Assembly (NCBI GenBank): GCA_026315105.1
Contig: CM048744.1
Location: 658,195,676-658,259,675 of the forward strand
Origin: Locusta migratoria
Lineage: Eukaryota; Arthropoda; Insecta; Orthoptera; Acrididae
Reading direction: 5' to 3'
DNA length: 64,000 nucleotides
Of this stretch, positions 1-10,326 are shown piece after piece. The notes under the pieces are model-generated. The model saw nothing but the letters and a program-made list of their open reading frames with translations, was not told the origin of the DNA and did not search any database. The stretch's first letter is position 1, and every line of letters begins with the position of its first letter. Position numbers and translations under genes: made by a program.

Positions 1-206
1 GAATGCGTTTTCATGCTTGTTACTAGCATTCTAATACGTATTGGAAGGGAATTGGCATAATTTTATTGTGATATCTGGATCGCATTCCAAGAGAAACGAT
101 GTAATTTTACAGTGATTTCTCGCTTGCTTTCGAAGAGAAATGGCATAATTTTAGTAATATATTTACAGTGTGCTGCAGCACATTAGCACATTATCACCAG
201 CCGCCA
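1..206. other. No recognised feature
   Basis: AT-rich sequence at the left window edge. I see no coding frame, repeat or structure that I recognise up to the start of the RTE fragment. Confidence 0.6.
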
Positions 207-846
207 CTGCAACCATGAGTTATTAAACTTATGGTTCTGTAGTTTTCACACCTGTCTGCCGTGCTTTTTTTGGAATGGGGATTATTTCATTTTTCTTAAA
301 GTGTGGGGGTATTTCGCTTGTCTCATACATCTTACGCACCAGATGAAATAGTTTTCTCATGGCGGGCTCTCCCAGAGACTTCAGTAGCTTTGAGGGAATG
401 TCATCTACTGCAGGGGCCTTGTTTCGACTTTTCTTTCAGTGCTCTGTCAAATCATCTCTCAGTATACTATCTCCTATTTCATCCACATCTACCTCTTGTC
501 CCCTTCCTACAATATTGCCGCTAAGTTCATTTCCTTCATAGAACCTCTCTGTATACTCTTTACACCATTCATCTTTCCCTTCTTTGCTGAGAACTGGTTT
601 TCCATCAATGTTCTTGATATTCATAGAGCTGTTTTTCTTGTCTCCAAATATCTCTTTTATTTTCCTGTAAGCTGTATCTATTTTACCCTATTTATACATT
701 CTTCTACACCCTTGCATTTGCCTTCTAGTCGTGCTTAGCCATTTTGAACTTCTTGTCAATCTCATTTCTTAGTCGACTGTACTCCATTTTGCCTCTTTCA
801 TTTACTGCATTATGATATTTTCTCCTTTCATCGATTAAATTTAGTG
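207..846 (-). mobile_element. RTE-type LINE fragment (linker and start of RT domain)
   Basis: Reverse-strand piece of the same RTE retrotransposon family whose full copy lies at 24567-27857. It aligns by eye with 25817-26466 of that copy, covering the region between endonuclease and RT and the first RT blocks. Frames are broken by small indels and substitutions, so it is a dead fragment. Homology stops abruptly on both sides and I see no target-site duplication. Source family is secure; exact ends are uncertain by about 10 bp. Confidence 0.88.
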
Positions 847-939
847 AGTGGAATGTATTTAGAAGTATAGGAACTCAAAGCAGTCGCTTCTAAACTTCAG
901 TTCTGAGTGGAATGTATTTAGAAGTAAAGTTTAGAAACG

Positions 940-1346
940 ACTGCGTCGAGTGCCGCGCTGCGAGAATGCCCGCGGCACGGTGTGCTGTGCCGGCGCGCTA
1001 CAGCCCCTGGTGTCCACTGCCCAGCGCCTGCCGGCACGGCACGGCACGCCCACCTCGCCTGCGGCCGCCGCGGCCACTGCCGACTGCCGCCCCCTGGCGG
1101 GCAGCGCGGCGCGCGCTCCGACCGGCGGCTCTGCGCATGCGCACACGGCCGCTCGCTCGCCGCCACCAGCGCGGCCCTCGCGGAGTCGCCAGTCGGCTGC
1201 CCGCTTCCTCGCGGTCCAGGCGGGCGTGTCAAGTGTCGGTGCCCACAGCGCAGCACAGCACAGCGTCTCTTCTCGTCTCGTCTGACATGTGACGACCACT
1301 GCTGTCCCGCACACGGCGACACGCGCGACGTTACACCATCCACCAG
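940..1346 (+). other. CpG-rich patch, possible promoter and first exon of a host gene
   Basis: Strongly GC- and CpG-rich block in otherwise AT-rich DNA, with many GCGC, CCGCGG and CGGC runs. It ends at a near-perfect 5' splice site, CACCAG|GTAAGT, with the exon side ending at 1346. This is the arrangement expected of an unmethylated promoter plus short, mostly untranslated first exon transcribed rightward. Overlapping ORFs on both strands (about 100-147 codons) are what GC-rich DNA produces by chance, and none resembles a known domain. Downstream exons would lie outside the window or be unrecognisable here. Confidence 0.4.
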
Positions 1347-1748
1347 GTAAGTGTCCAACAATCTACTTATTAAATGTGACGCTCTTTGGAGGCTAGCGTC
1401 TCAGGTGATTTTCTACCGTACCTCTTTCTTCTGAGAAGGCCACGTCAGACTCGCGGCATGCGGAAAGGCCAAGCTACGTGACAGCTGCCCGTAGTGCACA
1501 GCGTAGTCTCTGACAACACTCACACATGCGACACACGTGTTTTATTGCGTCCGTTAATACCGGTGCCAGATCTTTGGACCTCCTATTGTTTTGGGCAGTG
1601 ATCGTATACACAGTGAATACTTTTCGCTGTAAGAAATTGTTCTGGTCTATTGCTGAGATTATATTTATTTATTACTGTACCAAATGTTTTTTTACAAAAT
1701 TAAGAACACGTTTTGAGGGATTTTACTGGCTGATATTATATAAAGTAA
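1347..1748. other. No recognised feature
   Basis: Follows the putative splice donor. If the 940-1346 exon is real this is intron. A 75-codon open frame at 1526-1753 has no recognisable domain. Confidence 0.5.
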
Positions 1749-1794
1749 ATTAAACTTTTAAGGGGCAACCCTCAGTCACAAAGTACGAATATAA

Positions 1795-1839
1795 TCGTAA
1801 CCAGGTTTCAATGCCGCTATGGGCACCTTCTTCAGACGA
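1795..1839 (-). ncRNA. Hammerhead-ribozyme-like motif, left arm
   Basis: Read on the minus strand: stem I UCGU (1839-1836) pairs with ACGA (1798-1795); core CTGAAGA (1835-1829); one unpaired A; stem II GGUGCC/GGCAUU (6 bp, two of them G-U) closing loop CAUAGC; GAAA (1809-1806); stem III AC/GU with a 3-nt loop; predicted cleavage after U at 1799. This matches CUGANGA...GAAA...NUH except for one extra base between the core and stem II. Catalytic ability is not shown. Confidence 0.45.
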
Positions 1840-2062
1840 AGATGTTAAAACTTCATGTCAAGCTCTAAAATAATACAAAAAATATCTGTCATAATATGTC
1901 AGATATTTTTTGTATTATTTTAGATCTTGACAGGTAGTTTTAACATAATATGTCAGATATTTTTTGTATTATTTTAGATCTTGACATGTACTTTTAACAT
2001 AATATGTCAGATATTTTTTTGTATTTTTTAGATCTTGACATATAGTTTTAACATATTCATCT

Positions 2063-2107
2063 TCGTCTAAAGAAGATGCCCATAGCGGCATTGAAACCTG
2101 GTTACGA
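2063..2107 (+). ncRNA. Hammerhead-like motif, right arm (mutated core)
   Basis: Inverted partner of the 1795-1839 motif. Stem I UCGU/ACGA and the GAAA block at 2093-2096 are kept, but the core reads CTAAAGA (2067-2073), losing the conserved G5, which should inactivate a real hammerhead. Confidence 0.35.
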
Positions 2108-2154
2108 TTATATTCGTACTTTGCGACTGAGGGCTGTCCCTTAAAAGTTTAATT

Positions 2155-3600
2155 GTATTTTAACGGTCGCTGATTCACAGCCATGCACAAAACTGTATAA
2201 AGTAAATGTTTTTTCTGTTAACGCTTGGATGTAGTAGTGCTAACAATTTCGTAAGATGATAATTCCAAAAACTGCTTTCTTTATTTATTGTTCCAGCACT
2301 GTTTTCTTTTCTGCACATTGTTTATAGTTTCCTTCATTGCTAGCATAAAATGCAGTCTATTAGTATAAAGACAAGCACTGTATAACATAATCAGACGAAA
2401 TGGTAGCACGTAAGCTAATGTACAAAACAATCTACGAATACCGCTGCTTTACCTGAGGATGGATCAAACGTTCTGAAACGCTTTGTTATATATAAGAAAA
2501 CGGAAGGGAAGAACTGGTTTGATGCTGTCTTCATTGTCGATTGGTGAAATACATTTCATTTTACTGAAACAATTATCAACTGTTGGATTGAAGGCAATAA
2601 AAATGCATAAGACTATTAAAAAATTTCGTACATGATATGGATTGTCCAAAGTCCATTGTTAATTACTTTATTTTTTGTAGTCAATTTGACTTCACTGCAA
2701 GTTGTAGAATACTATAAAAACCTTGGAACTCCATTTTATTTACATCCTTTTTACAGGAAAGTCAAAACCGGTTTCTTAATAATAATAATAATATACTCTG
2801 ATACTGATGGAGTTGCTACATGTGTCCGAACTTAATGTTTCTTGTGTTGTGATGTTTTCACTGATAGGCGGTGTTATGAAGCATTCAATTCACCTGCCAC
2901 CGCTGCATGTCTGCTTCGTATCCTCGAGGATCAGGAAACGATATCTTCTTCTCTACTGTGGGTGCATGCAATTGGATCGTACAGTTTAAAACTATTGCTT
3001 TCCAAAAAATGGAATGAAGTATTGCTTCCCATCGGTTGTCCAGCAACTGAAGAAGAAATAATCGTATGCGGTGTCGTGCTTTGATCCACGACATCGCACT
3101 AGGCTGCATTTCAATCTCAGCCGGAATCGAACCGGCACATGCGGAAACTAAGTGCGATGTATGAGACAGCAATCGCAGTATGACTCGTGACAGATTCCGA
3201 AGAATGGCTGTGGTGAATGAAGAGGAACCTTCGTCTGAATACAGTCTATTCCAAAAGTGAAAAACGTTCGAGACACCAGACAGTGAATCACATCCAGTTT
3301 CTTGCTTGTCGTGGGCTGTTTACGCTAGAAAGCGAGAGTCCAGTGGCGTGATGACAGTAATGAGGCTGTCGAGACACTTTTGTAGTGGCTCGACAGCGCG
3401 ACCACTGACTTATCCTGTTCTTGGAGTTTTAATAACTGACCACGGGAAGAAACCATTTGGAGTTTATTAAGGCCTGGGAAGTGGCAGGAATGCAAAGCTT
3501 TATACTATTACCACTGGACGACTAAATAACTCCCGTGAGGCGTGGTTAATTAATGTGCAGAAATCAAACATAAGACCTATCGGGGATGGTACGATCACCT
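2155..3600. other. No gene recognised; weak repeat traces
   Basis: AT-rich. A weak hammerhead-like string (CTGAGGA at 2453-2459, GAAA at 2475-2478) has an imperfect stem II. Around 3100-3140 the minus strand contains a tRNA box-B-like GGTTCGATTCC, suggesting a decayed tRNA-derived repeat. No coding region is supported. Confidence 0.4.
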
Positions 3601-3629
3601 GTGTGGGGTATTACTCTGCATTGCGTGGC

Positions 3630-4150
3630 GACCGCCAGCTCTTGGCTTTGAGCGCGGCGTGCGGTCCCGTTAGACGGCGGCGGCACGCCTGGGCAGAACG
3701 CCGACCCCCGTGGCCACCTCCCCTCCCCTCCCCCCCCCCTCCTACTCCTCCCACCATCCGCCCCCCACCTGTCGCGGCCTCCTCAAGAGTTCCGCACGCC
3801 GCGTCCGGGAGTGCCGTGACGTCACGCTTTCACACGCGTGATATCACCGCCGCTGTGGCTCACTGCGGTGTTTTACGTCTGAGTAATAGCACTGCGCAGA
3901 TCGGCTGGTCGAAGTCGCCGTGCCTATTAACGCAGTAGCGAACCTACGAATTAGGCTGGTGTAAGGATCAGTCCTAAACCAGCGGTTGTTTACGGTGACT
4001 TGGGGATAGTGGGGCAGGTGTGTTGTTTGCGCCAGCTGCACTTGTGTGTAAGAGGCGGTTGTGCAAGTGACTTGTGTTAAGTGCTACGTCGCCGGGAGCT
4101 GGCGGCGTTCGGCTGGCGCATGAAGGTCGGTGCCGCACGGATGGGAGTTT
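3630..4150. other. CpG-rich patch with CRE palindrome
   Basis: GC- and CpG-rich stretch with pyrimidine runs (3716-3770) and a TGACGTCA palindrome at 3817-3824. Could be a promoter or a GC-rich repeat. No splice donor or convincing exon was identified. Confidence 0.3.
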
Positions 4151-4578
4151 CCATTTCGACAGTGATTCAAGAATTGTTGGTTAAGCAGTTTCTAGGGTGA
4201 TGATCGTGTGACATTTATGGCCATTAGAACCCATCTGGGGTCGTGTTCGACCTGCCAGGTGTAAGTGTTCTCAGCCGACGCCACTTCGGCGACTTGCGTG
4301 TCAATGATGACAAGGACGATCCTACATGCAGTCCCCAAGCCGAGAAAAACTTCGACCCGAATCTGGGCTCCCTGCGTGGCAACCCACCACTGTCCACTAA
4401 ACTGCGGAGGCGGCCCGTGTCCGGGGTATATCGTGAATGAGTACCACAGACGAGCTAACAGCCGTACAGCCACACTCGATAACCTCTCACGCGGACACTG
4501 TAAGAAGGAAAACAATGCAATAAATAACGACTCCATACAACATAGGACATGCTAAACCAACACCACAGAGAAAGTCGC
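4151..4578. other. No recognised feature
   Basis: Overlapping ORFs of up to 114 codons occur on both strands at 4192-4555, but none carries a recognisable domain and neither strand is favoured. Confidence 0.4.
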
Positions 4579-4728
4579 GATGCTCTCATATGACGTCACG
4601 CAGAGTAGGCTGCGATTGCGCATCTGACTGACCGACCGCTAGGTCGTAGCAGGCCGTAGCGTCTAGCTAGTGAGCTACGTAATAGCGGTCTACCCTGCGT
4701 GACGTTCAACGAGAGCACCGCAGCCTTC
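4579..4728. repeat. Short palindromic (MITE-like) element
   Basis: About 30-bp inverted arms: TGCTCTCATATGACGTCACG near 4580 and its imperfect complement near 4696-4726. The left arm includes a TGACGTCA at 4591-4598. Short, non-coding, and typical of a MITE. No target-site duplication was confirmed. Confidence 0.55.
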
Positions 4729-4737
4729 TCAATCAGT

Positions 4738-4893
4738 GGTTGCCGCGTGGTCTAAGGCGACACACTACGGACTGGGCGGCCCTTCCCTCCTGAGGTTCGA
4801 GGGCATAGGTGTGTGTGTGTTGTCCTTGGTGTAAGTTAGTTTGTAAGTCTAGGGACTGATGACCATATTAGCAACAGGTTCACAAACATTTAG
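4738..4893 (+). mobile_element. tRNA-derived SINE, subfamily 3, degraded
   Basis: Head GCCGCGTGGTCTAAGGCG followed by a box-B-like GAGGTTCGAG, then the tail landmark AGGGACTGATGACC and an ACAAACATTT end. The head is shortened and mutated relative to other copies. Confidence 0.75.
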
Positions 4894-4948
4894 ATATTAA
4901 TATTCATTTTTTTCTGTAACATACAGCCAATCTTGTAAATTATATTCT

Positions 4949-4993
4949 ACTGATAAGACCAGTTTCGGCAGATTATAGTGTCACCATCAGGTC
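4949..4993 (-). ncRNA. Degenerate hammerhead-like motif
   Basis: Minus strand reads CTGATGG, then a weak hairpin, then GAAACTGGTC. The core has A9 changed to G and stem II is poor, so it is a decayed relative of the motifs elsewhere in this window at best. Confidence 0.25.
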
Positions 4994-5409
4994 ATTTAAA
5001 TACGCCACATCAGAGAGAACACCTGGTAAAACTGGACATGATCGCCAGCATTATTGTTGGCATGCCTCTACATAAACTGTCTCCCACAATGTCGTATGGT
5101 TTAGGTCAAGTTGAAACAGTTATTGACTAAAGAAGCCGTGCACCATCTGCCACATATCACATTGTAGCTAGATATGGGACACATTTTAATTGTGTAACGA
5201 CATTGCAACGGTAATGTTGGCGATCAAATACAGTTTCACTAGGTTTCCTATATGTACTAGTGTCTGTAAATTAAACATTCGACGATGCCAGTATAAGCCA
5301 ATGGAACCGGTCGTCTGAATATCATTAGTGATCTTGGCTGTTTGCTACATAATAAACCTACTTATAGGATCTTATCAAAGAATGACCAACTTGTTGCAGT
5401 ATGGTTGAC

Positions 5410-5957
5410 ATGCTAAATCGGGTTAAAGTCTGGTAAACAAGCTATTCCGTCAGCTTCAAGCATGTAGTACATCAGAGCAGATCTATGGAGACGAGCGTTA
5501 CACTCACCATAAGGAACCCACCTTCTATGGCAGCAATATACGGCACAAGGATCTTGTCTGTATACTTCTGAGAAGTTAAAGCGCCATTCTGAACCACTTA
5601 GAGGTCCGTACGTCATCCAATATTCTCCTACCCACACCATTCGTCATCCACTATCATACGGTGATGTTTCCCGCACATAAGCTGGATTGTTTCGAGTTCC
5701 ACGTTCTCTCCAGGTAAGGAACGACGACTGTCCGGATGAACACAAAATCTTGACTCATCTGTGAACAGAACTCGGCACAATTCGTTTCGACTGCAATCCG
5801 CCCAGTTTGTGCGGGATAGAGGTTGTCGTGGCTTTAATGGGACATACACCATATGCTTTGAGTTTAGAACCCTCATACATCTTGCCGATGGACGACCTTG
5901 GCCTTGCGCTCTTTTACCGGTTTATGCTGAAATCGCGTCCAGAAAATTACACATTGG
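5410..5957 (-). mobile_element. Tc1/mariner-superfamily transposase remnant, 3' part
   Basis: Minus-strand frames at 5628-5876 and 5413-5640 together spell degenerate Tc1-like transposase. Visible features are a VLFTDESRFCVH block, which contains the first catalytic Asp region, then YGPLSGSEWR-like sequence and a LPDFNPI block corresponding to the 'PDLNPIEH' region near the third acidic residue. Frameshifts separate the blocks, so no functional protein is made. A SINE (5971-6156) interrupts the upstream side, and the remnant may continue to about 6300. Confidence 0.75.
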
Positions 5958-5970
5958 GACACTCCAATAG

Positions 5971-6156
5971 CCGGCCGCGGTGGCCGAGGGGACTGAGGCA
6001 CTTCAGTCACGGTCTGCACGGCCACTACGGTCGGGGGTTCGAATCCCCCCTCGGGCATGGATATTTTTGCCGTCCTAGTTCGTAAGTAGTTTGTAAGTTT
6101 AGGGACTGATGACCCCGTAGTTAAGTCCCATAAGATTTACAAACATTTGAACATTT
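5971..6156 (+). mobile_element. tRNA-derived SINE, subfamily 1
   Basis: Full-length copy: GGCCGCGGTGGCCGAGG head (box A region), box B GGTTCGAATCC, tail with AGGGACTGATGACCCC and ACAAACATTTGAACA. A perfect 13-bp target-site duplication GACACTCCAATAG flanks it (5958-5970 and 6157-6169), showing recent insertion into the Tc1 remnant. Confidence 0.95.
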
Positions 6157-6347
6157 GACACTCCAATAGATGCAGCCAATCCCCTTTGTCCCACTTCCAA
6201 CCAGTCTCTTCGAGTAAGTCACATTGTTTTTGCATTGCAATACCTGCTCACTACACTATGTAAACCCACCTCCTGCTTGTAAACACGAGCCAACACTAAC
6301 CCCATCTGCAGCCCATCTTATCTCAACAGATTGTTATGACCAGTGAA

Positions 6348-6416
6348 GTTTTTTTAAGGCTAGGGACTAAGAAACTCAGTAATTTGTCCCATAGATTTAC
6401 AACCATTTGAATATAT
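6348..6416 (+). mobile_element. SINE 3'-tail fragment
   Basis: Only the tail landmarks are present: TAGGGACTAAG, GTCCCATAGATTTACAA and CCATTTGAA. No tRNA-like head. Confidence 0.55.
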
Positions 6417-6639
6417 CAATTTGGACACAACGGGCTGCGTTTGTCGCCAAGTACTAGTAATGGTCACTGCAACAATGATCGAAGTAAACATGGTTATAAC
6501 TGCATCATCCCAATAGAAGGAACAGTATGTGGCGCCCAGCACATGAACCGAACGAGTGGTTCAAGGCCTTGGTGTCTTTGTTGTGCATTTTCTTGGTACG
6601 TAATGGAACCCCCCCCCCCCTCCCCCAGCTTTGGAAGGG

Positions 6640-6990
6640 ATTTTGAACGGTCCACTGTACGATGAGCTGCTCGAGGACCACCTCCGCATATTTTCGGCCT
6701 TCCAGAAACGCGGCCTGTAGTGATTCAAGACATACCGCGCCGTCATATCGCCCCCATGTCGCCCATGAATTGTCCAAAGGGTGAGATGGTCAACCTAAGC
6801 CCGAATTTAAACCCCATTGAGCGTGTATGATATTTCATGGAACGCACGCTCCGTGCCGTAGATTCTACACGCAGTAACAGGCTATAAATGGCTGCCGTTC
6901 TACATACGGTTTGGTGTCAGCCAGCAGAGCATTACCCGAGACAGACTTCCACGGCGTGTCATTACAGTTCATAGCTTGTAATGTTTGGTT
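6640..6990 (+). mobile_element. Possible Tc1-like transposase remnant
   Basis: Plus strand encodes SPNLNPIERV around 6800-6830, matching the conserved 'SPDLNPIEHVW' block that precedes the last catalytic acidic residue of Tc1-family transposases. Surrounding frames are broken. Identification rests mainly on this single block. Confidence 0.45.
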
Positions 6991-7220
6991 AGGATATTAT
7001 ATAGAAGTTAACAAATATGGCATTATTTATTATTTCTTTGTATGTTATTATTATTAAGAAATATAAAACCACCACCACATAAATAGTAAGTTGAAGCAGT
7101 TAAGGTCTCTAAATACCGTACGATCTGCACTTTATAATTGAAATTTGTAAATTTTTTGTATGTAAATTTATTTATCTAGTATTTGGATACATACTGATAA
7201 CAGAAAATGGTTTTGCAGAA

Positions 7221-7262
7221 AGACATCTGACGACGGCATTTACGCCGAAAGTTATCTCGTGA
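7221..7262 (+). ncRNA. Hammerhead-like motif
   Basis: Core CTGACGA (7227-7233), one unpaired C, stem II GGC/GCC (7235-7237 with 7244-7246), GAAA (7247-7250), stem III AG/CU with loop UUAU, predicted cleavage after C7258, and stem I ACAU/GUG flanking. Same one-base insertion as the other motifs. Stem II and stem I are only 3 bp each. Confidence 0.35.
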
Positions 7263-7324
7263 TAAATAATTAAATAATACGTTACAGTGTTTTTGTCCAA
7301 GGTTTTACAAATATAAATCCAGCG

Positions 7325-7915
7325 ATCACAGACTGCAGACCACGCGCTGCTTCCACAAGCTGCCTCCATTCCCTCCTGTCTTGCGCCCGGTTCCTCCAGG
7401 TGTCTTCAGTCCACAGCGCTGCCTTGGTCGTCCGATGGGACGTTTGGTGTTTGGTTTGCCTTCTAGTGCCATCTTCGCCTGTCTCCATCTGGCATACGGG
7501 CTACATGGTCCACCCACAGTATTCTCTTGCTCTTTATCTTGTGTAAGTTATTTAGCTGTCACATCAGAAGGTAGATTTCCTCATTCGTCTTCCGCCTCTA
7601 TTCTCCGTTATCTAAAATTACCGCTGGCCATATCACCGTGTTATAGAATTTCATCTTCACTGATTTAGAGCCGAGTTTCACTTTGAGGGAATTCATGCAT
7701 TTCACTCCGTTATTCTTTCCTTCATGTCCATTTCTATTTTGTTGTCCGTGGTAAACGAACATGCCAAGTATTTGAATTGGTGAACTCTCTTGAATCTCAT
7801 GCCATTTGTCTCCAGAAATTCTTTTTGCTCTCATCTTCTTCCAAATTGCATGAAATCTGTTTTAATCTTGATTTACTTTGAGCCCAACCTTCTGCGCATA
7901 GCTGTCCATTTGTTA
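7325..7915 (-). mobile_element. LINE 3'-terminal fragment, RTE-like, different family
   Basis: Minus-strand frames at 7598-7834 and 7282-7517 encode the region after the RT of RTE-like LINEs: a KYLGMFV-like block, a KFYNTVIWPAVI block equivalent to 'LYxTLIWPVALYG', and a final GRPRQR...WRQLVEAARGL tail. The copy is frameshifted. It is not the same family as the 24.6-27.9 kb element. Confidence 0.7.
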
Positions 7916-7919
7916 TAAA

Positions 7920-8010
7920 ACATTCATTTAAAATTATCGCTTATGGATTTCATTCGATGATTGAACATCATCAGTGCAGTCTCGAGTCCTAATGACTCGT
8001 GCAGACCTCA
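7920..8010 (-). ncRNA. Weak hammerhead-like fold with adjacent hairpin
   Basis: Minus strand: a TGCACGAGTC...GACTC hairpin, then CTGATGA, stem II GUUC/GAAU, GAAAUC...GAUA. Stem III AUC/GAU pairs, but a flanking stem I is not convincing. Confidence 0.2.
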
Positions 8011-8124
8011 TTAAACTTTTCTCCAGTCAAAATAAACAATATAAATTAAAAGGCCTATCAAATGTGTGTTACAACATCACACTTGTTAATGTCAACAAAT
8101 ACTGTCTCTTCCTGGATAGCATAA

Positions 8125-8225
8125 TTAGTTAAGGCCACCGCTGGCCCGGATCGGGAAATCTTGGTTCGAATCCCGACCCAGCACAAATTTTCAACTTTGC
8201 CGTTGAATATATTTCAATGCCCTGA
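8125..8225 (+). mobile_element. tRNA-derived SINE-like repeat, subfamily 4
   Basis: TTAAGGCCACCGCTGGCCC followed by box B GGTTCGAATCC and an ATATTTCAATGCCC tail. The same tail and head appear inverted at 15920-16045, so this is a separate tRNA-derived family. Confidence 0.6.
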
Positions 8226-8579
8226 ACGTTAGAGATGTTTCAATATTTCGAATTCAAAGCCTAGAACGATGAAAATATAGTGGTAAAACATAGGAACTTG
8301 GATGAATAATCCAACGAGACGAGAGCAAACAAAGGTAAACAAAAACAACACCAGGTGGCGTAAGTACACAGCGCTCTTACCGACAGAAGTTTGCAAAAGT
8401 AATCATAAGAAGAAATTATGTGGCTCACATGAGACATGTATAAGGCATCGCAATAAAACACAGATCCCTTCATCCCAAATTAAAGTGCGCAAGTAAAAAC
8501 GTAAAATTAAGATAAACACTGAAGAAGAAGAAATAATAGAACAGACAGTAACAGGCTGTGCAATTCAACAGGATGGCTG

Positions 8580-8626
<47 letters not shown>

Positions 8627-9671
8627 GGACGTAAATCAAACAAGAAATACAAACATCATTTTAAGAACAAACAAAAGCTGAAAAATATAGAGAATGCCTA
8701 TGGAAGATGGTTACATTGTACATACAAAACCTGTTGGAGAACTGAGTCCCTATCTTCTATTACAACATGATACAATCGGAATACCTAAATACAAACAAAA
8801 AATAGATAATGGCCAGCAACACGGAACTGAAATAACGTATCAAAATTTGCACAAGAACACAGCCATAAATTTTAGCCAACGAATCCCGAGTATCCCACAT
8901 GTATGAAGAACATGGTATTTGACTGTTTCATGGAGATAGTCTTAAATAGTTAATTATGTGTTCTTGCGTTCATTACAATAAACAGAGAACGGAAAAGAAA
9001 TTCAAATAATTTGAAAGTCCGCTAAAACGCTCCATTTAAGTCATGTGACGTCATCCTACACGATGCTGTTCTTGCTGTCGTAAAAATCACTTACTGTGAA
9101 ATACTGTGTGGGCATTCACGTTTTCTGAAAATTGTTAACAAATATTGCGTAGTATAGCACTGTTCAAATAAATCTATAAAAATTCCAGAAACAATGAAAA
9201 ATGTATAAAATGGGTTTAAAACTCACTCTTAGAGATCGAAACGAAATAACGGTCACTTCCGTGCAAGTAATTTTGATGTAAGTGAATACACTTTATAGCA
9301 GTTATTTTGTATTAGTTCACTATTAAATATCATTCTTTGCAACGGTACGACACCTCAACGATTTGTATTTAGTTTTCTAATGTATGTGAAAGTACAGACT
9401 TGATGTTGGTTGTTAGTTACAAAGTTTACATTAGTGATGTAGTATTTCAGTCTATGATAGATTCATCAACAATTTGTCTCCAAGACGTCTTTTAAGTGTA
9501 TCTGGTGAATGCAACACGTTTTAATAATATTTGACATTCTTACTAATTTTGACAATGACACCATTTTATTTCACAATATTACAGTTTTCACAATATTAAC
9601 GAAAGAGAGAAAAAAAATCATTTGGCTGGAACATTACAATGATAGCGATTACGCTACCAAGCAACTGTCTT
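8226..9671. other. No gene; includes a long poly-A run
   Basis: AT-rich non-coding sequence. A run of about 43 A (8580-8623) produces a spurious poly-lysine ORF. A TGACGTCA palindrome lies at 9046-9053. I recognise nothing else. Confidence 0.55.
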
Positions 9672-9880
9672 ACTGAAACTTCCTGGCAGATTAAAACTGT
9701 GTGGCCGGCCGCGGTGGCCGAGGAAACTGAGGCGCTCCAGTCACGGTCTGCGCGGCCACTACGGTCGGGGGTGCGAATCCCCCCTCGGGCATGGATATTT
9801 GTACCGTCCTTAGGATTAGCTAGTTCATAAGTAGTTTGTAAGTTTAGGGACTGATGACCCCGTAGTTAAGTCCCATAAGC

Positions 9881-9924
<44 letters not shown>

Positions 9925-10170
9925 TGTGCCGGAACCGCGACTCGAACCTTTGCCTTTCGCGGGCAAGCGTTCTACCGAATCAGCTATCCCGACACGACTC
10001 ACGATGCCGCCTCAAAACATTACTTCCGCCAGTACCTAGCTCAGGCGGTAGAGCGCTTGCCCGCGAAAGGCAAAGGTCCCAGGTTCGAGTCCCGGTTCCG
10101 GCACACAATTTTAATCTGCCAGGAGTTTTCATATCAGCGCACACTCCGCTGCAGAGTGAAAGTTTCATAA
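9672..10170. repeat. Inverted pair of tRNA-like repeat units (foldback), split by a SINE
   Basis: Left arm (9672-9703 plus 9922-10000, minus orientation) and right arm (10035-10168, plus orientation) are inverted copies. Each contains a tRNA-like unit with GCCCGCGAAAGGCAAAGG and box B GGTTCGAGTCCC, and an outer TTTTAATCTGCCAGGA segment. A subfamily 1 SINE interrupts the left arm. This family is, from memory, common in orthopteran genomes. Confidence 0.8.
9704..9918 (+). mobile_element. tRNA-derived SINE, subfamily 1, with long poly-A
   Basis: Head GCCGGCCGCGGTGGCCGAGG, box B intact (GGGTGCGAATCC, one change), tail landmarks, then about 38 A. Flanked by AAACTGTGTG (9694-9703) and AAATTGTGTG (9919-9928), a 10-bp target-site duplication with one mismatch. 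Confidence 0.93.
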
Positions 10171-10326
10171 CTCTTACTACTTGCAGGTGAAGAAGATAAA
10201 TCAATACTTCGACCGTCTTTTTCTTCCCCTTTTCTCTTTTTTTTTATGTACAGTTTCGTACACTTCCTTTCCTTTTTCACGCTTGATCTGTCCTCAGTTT
10301 TCTTCCGGCTATCTTCTGCAGTATAA

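Larger units (their letters stand above)
1749..2154. repeat. Foldback element with hammerhead-like motifs in both arms
   Basis: Long inverted repeat: the left arm (1749-1850) and right arm (2050-2154) are near-perfect reverse complements. The centre holds three tandem 54-bp units starting near 1891, 1945 and 1999. Each arm contains a hammerhead-like fold (minus strand 1795-1839, plus strand 2063-2107). The outer ends (CAACCCTCAGTCACA / TGCGACTGAGGGCTG) resemble the arms of the foldback at 14.3-14.6 kb, so the two belong to one family. No coding capacity. Confidence 0.85.

Noticed and set aside
918..1361. Overlapping 100-147 codon ORFs on both strands as genes
   Set aside because: CpG-rich DNA lacks stop codons by composition; no domain and no preference for one strand.
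2453..2487. Hammerhead motif CTGAGGA...GAAAC
   Set aside because: Stem II contains a mismatch and a G-U closing pair, stem I is absent; too weak to list as a separate finding.
5971..6060. Intact-looking tRNA gene heads with box A and box B
   Set aside because: No complete cloverleaf or anticodon arm; each is the head of a SINE with a conserved unrelated tail and target-site duplications.
8558..8770. Lysine-rich ORF
   Set aside because: Created by a 43-bp poly-A run.
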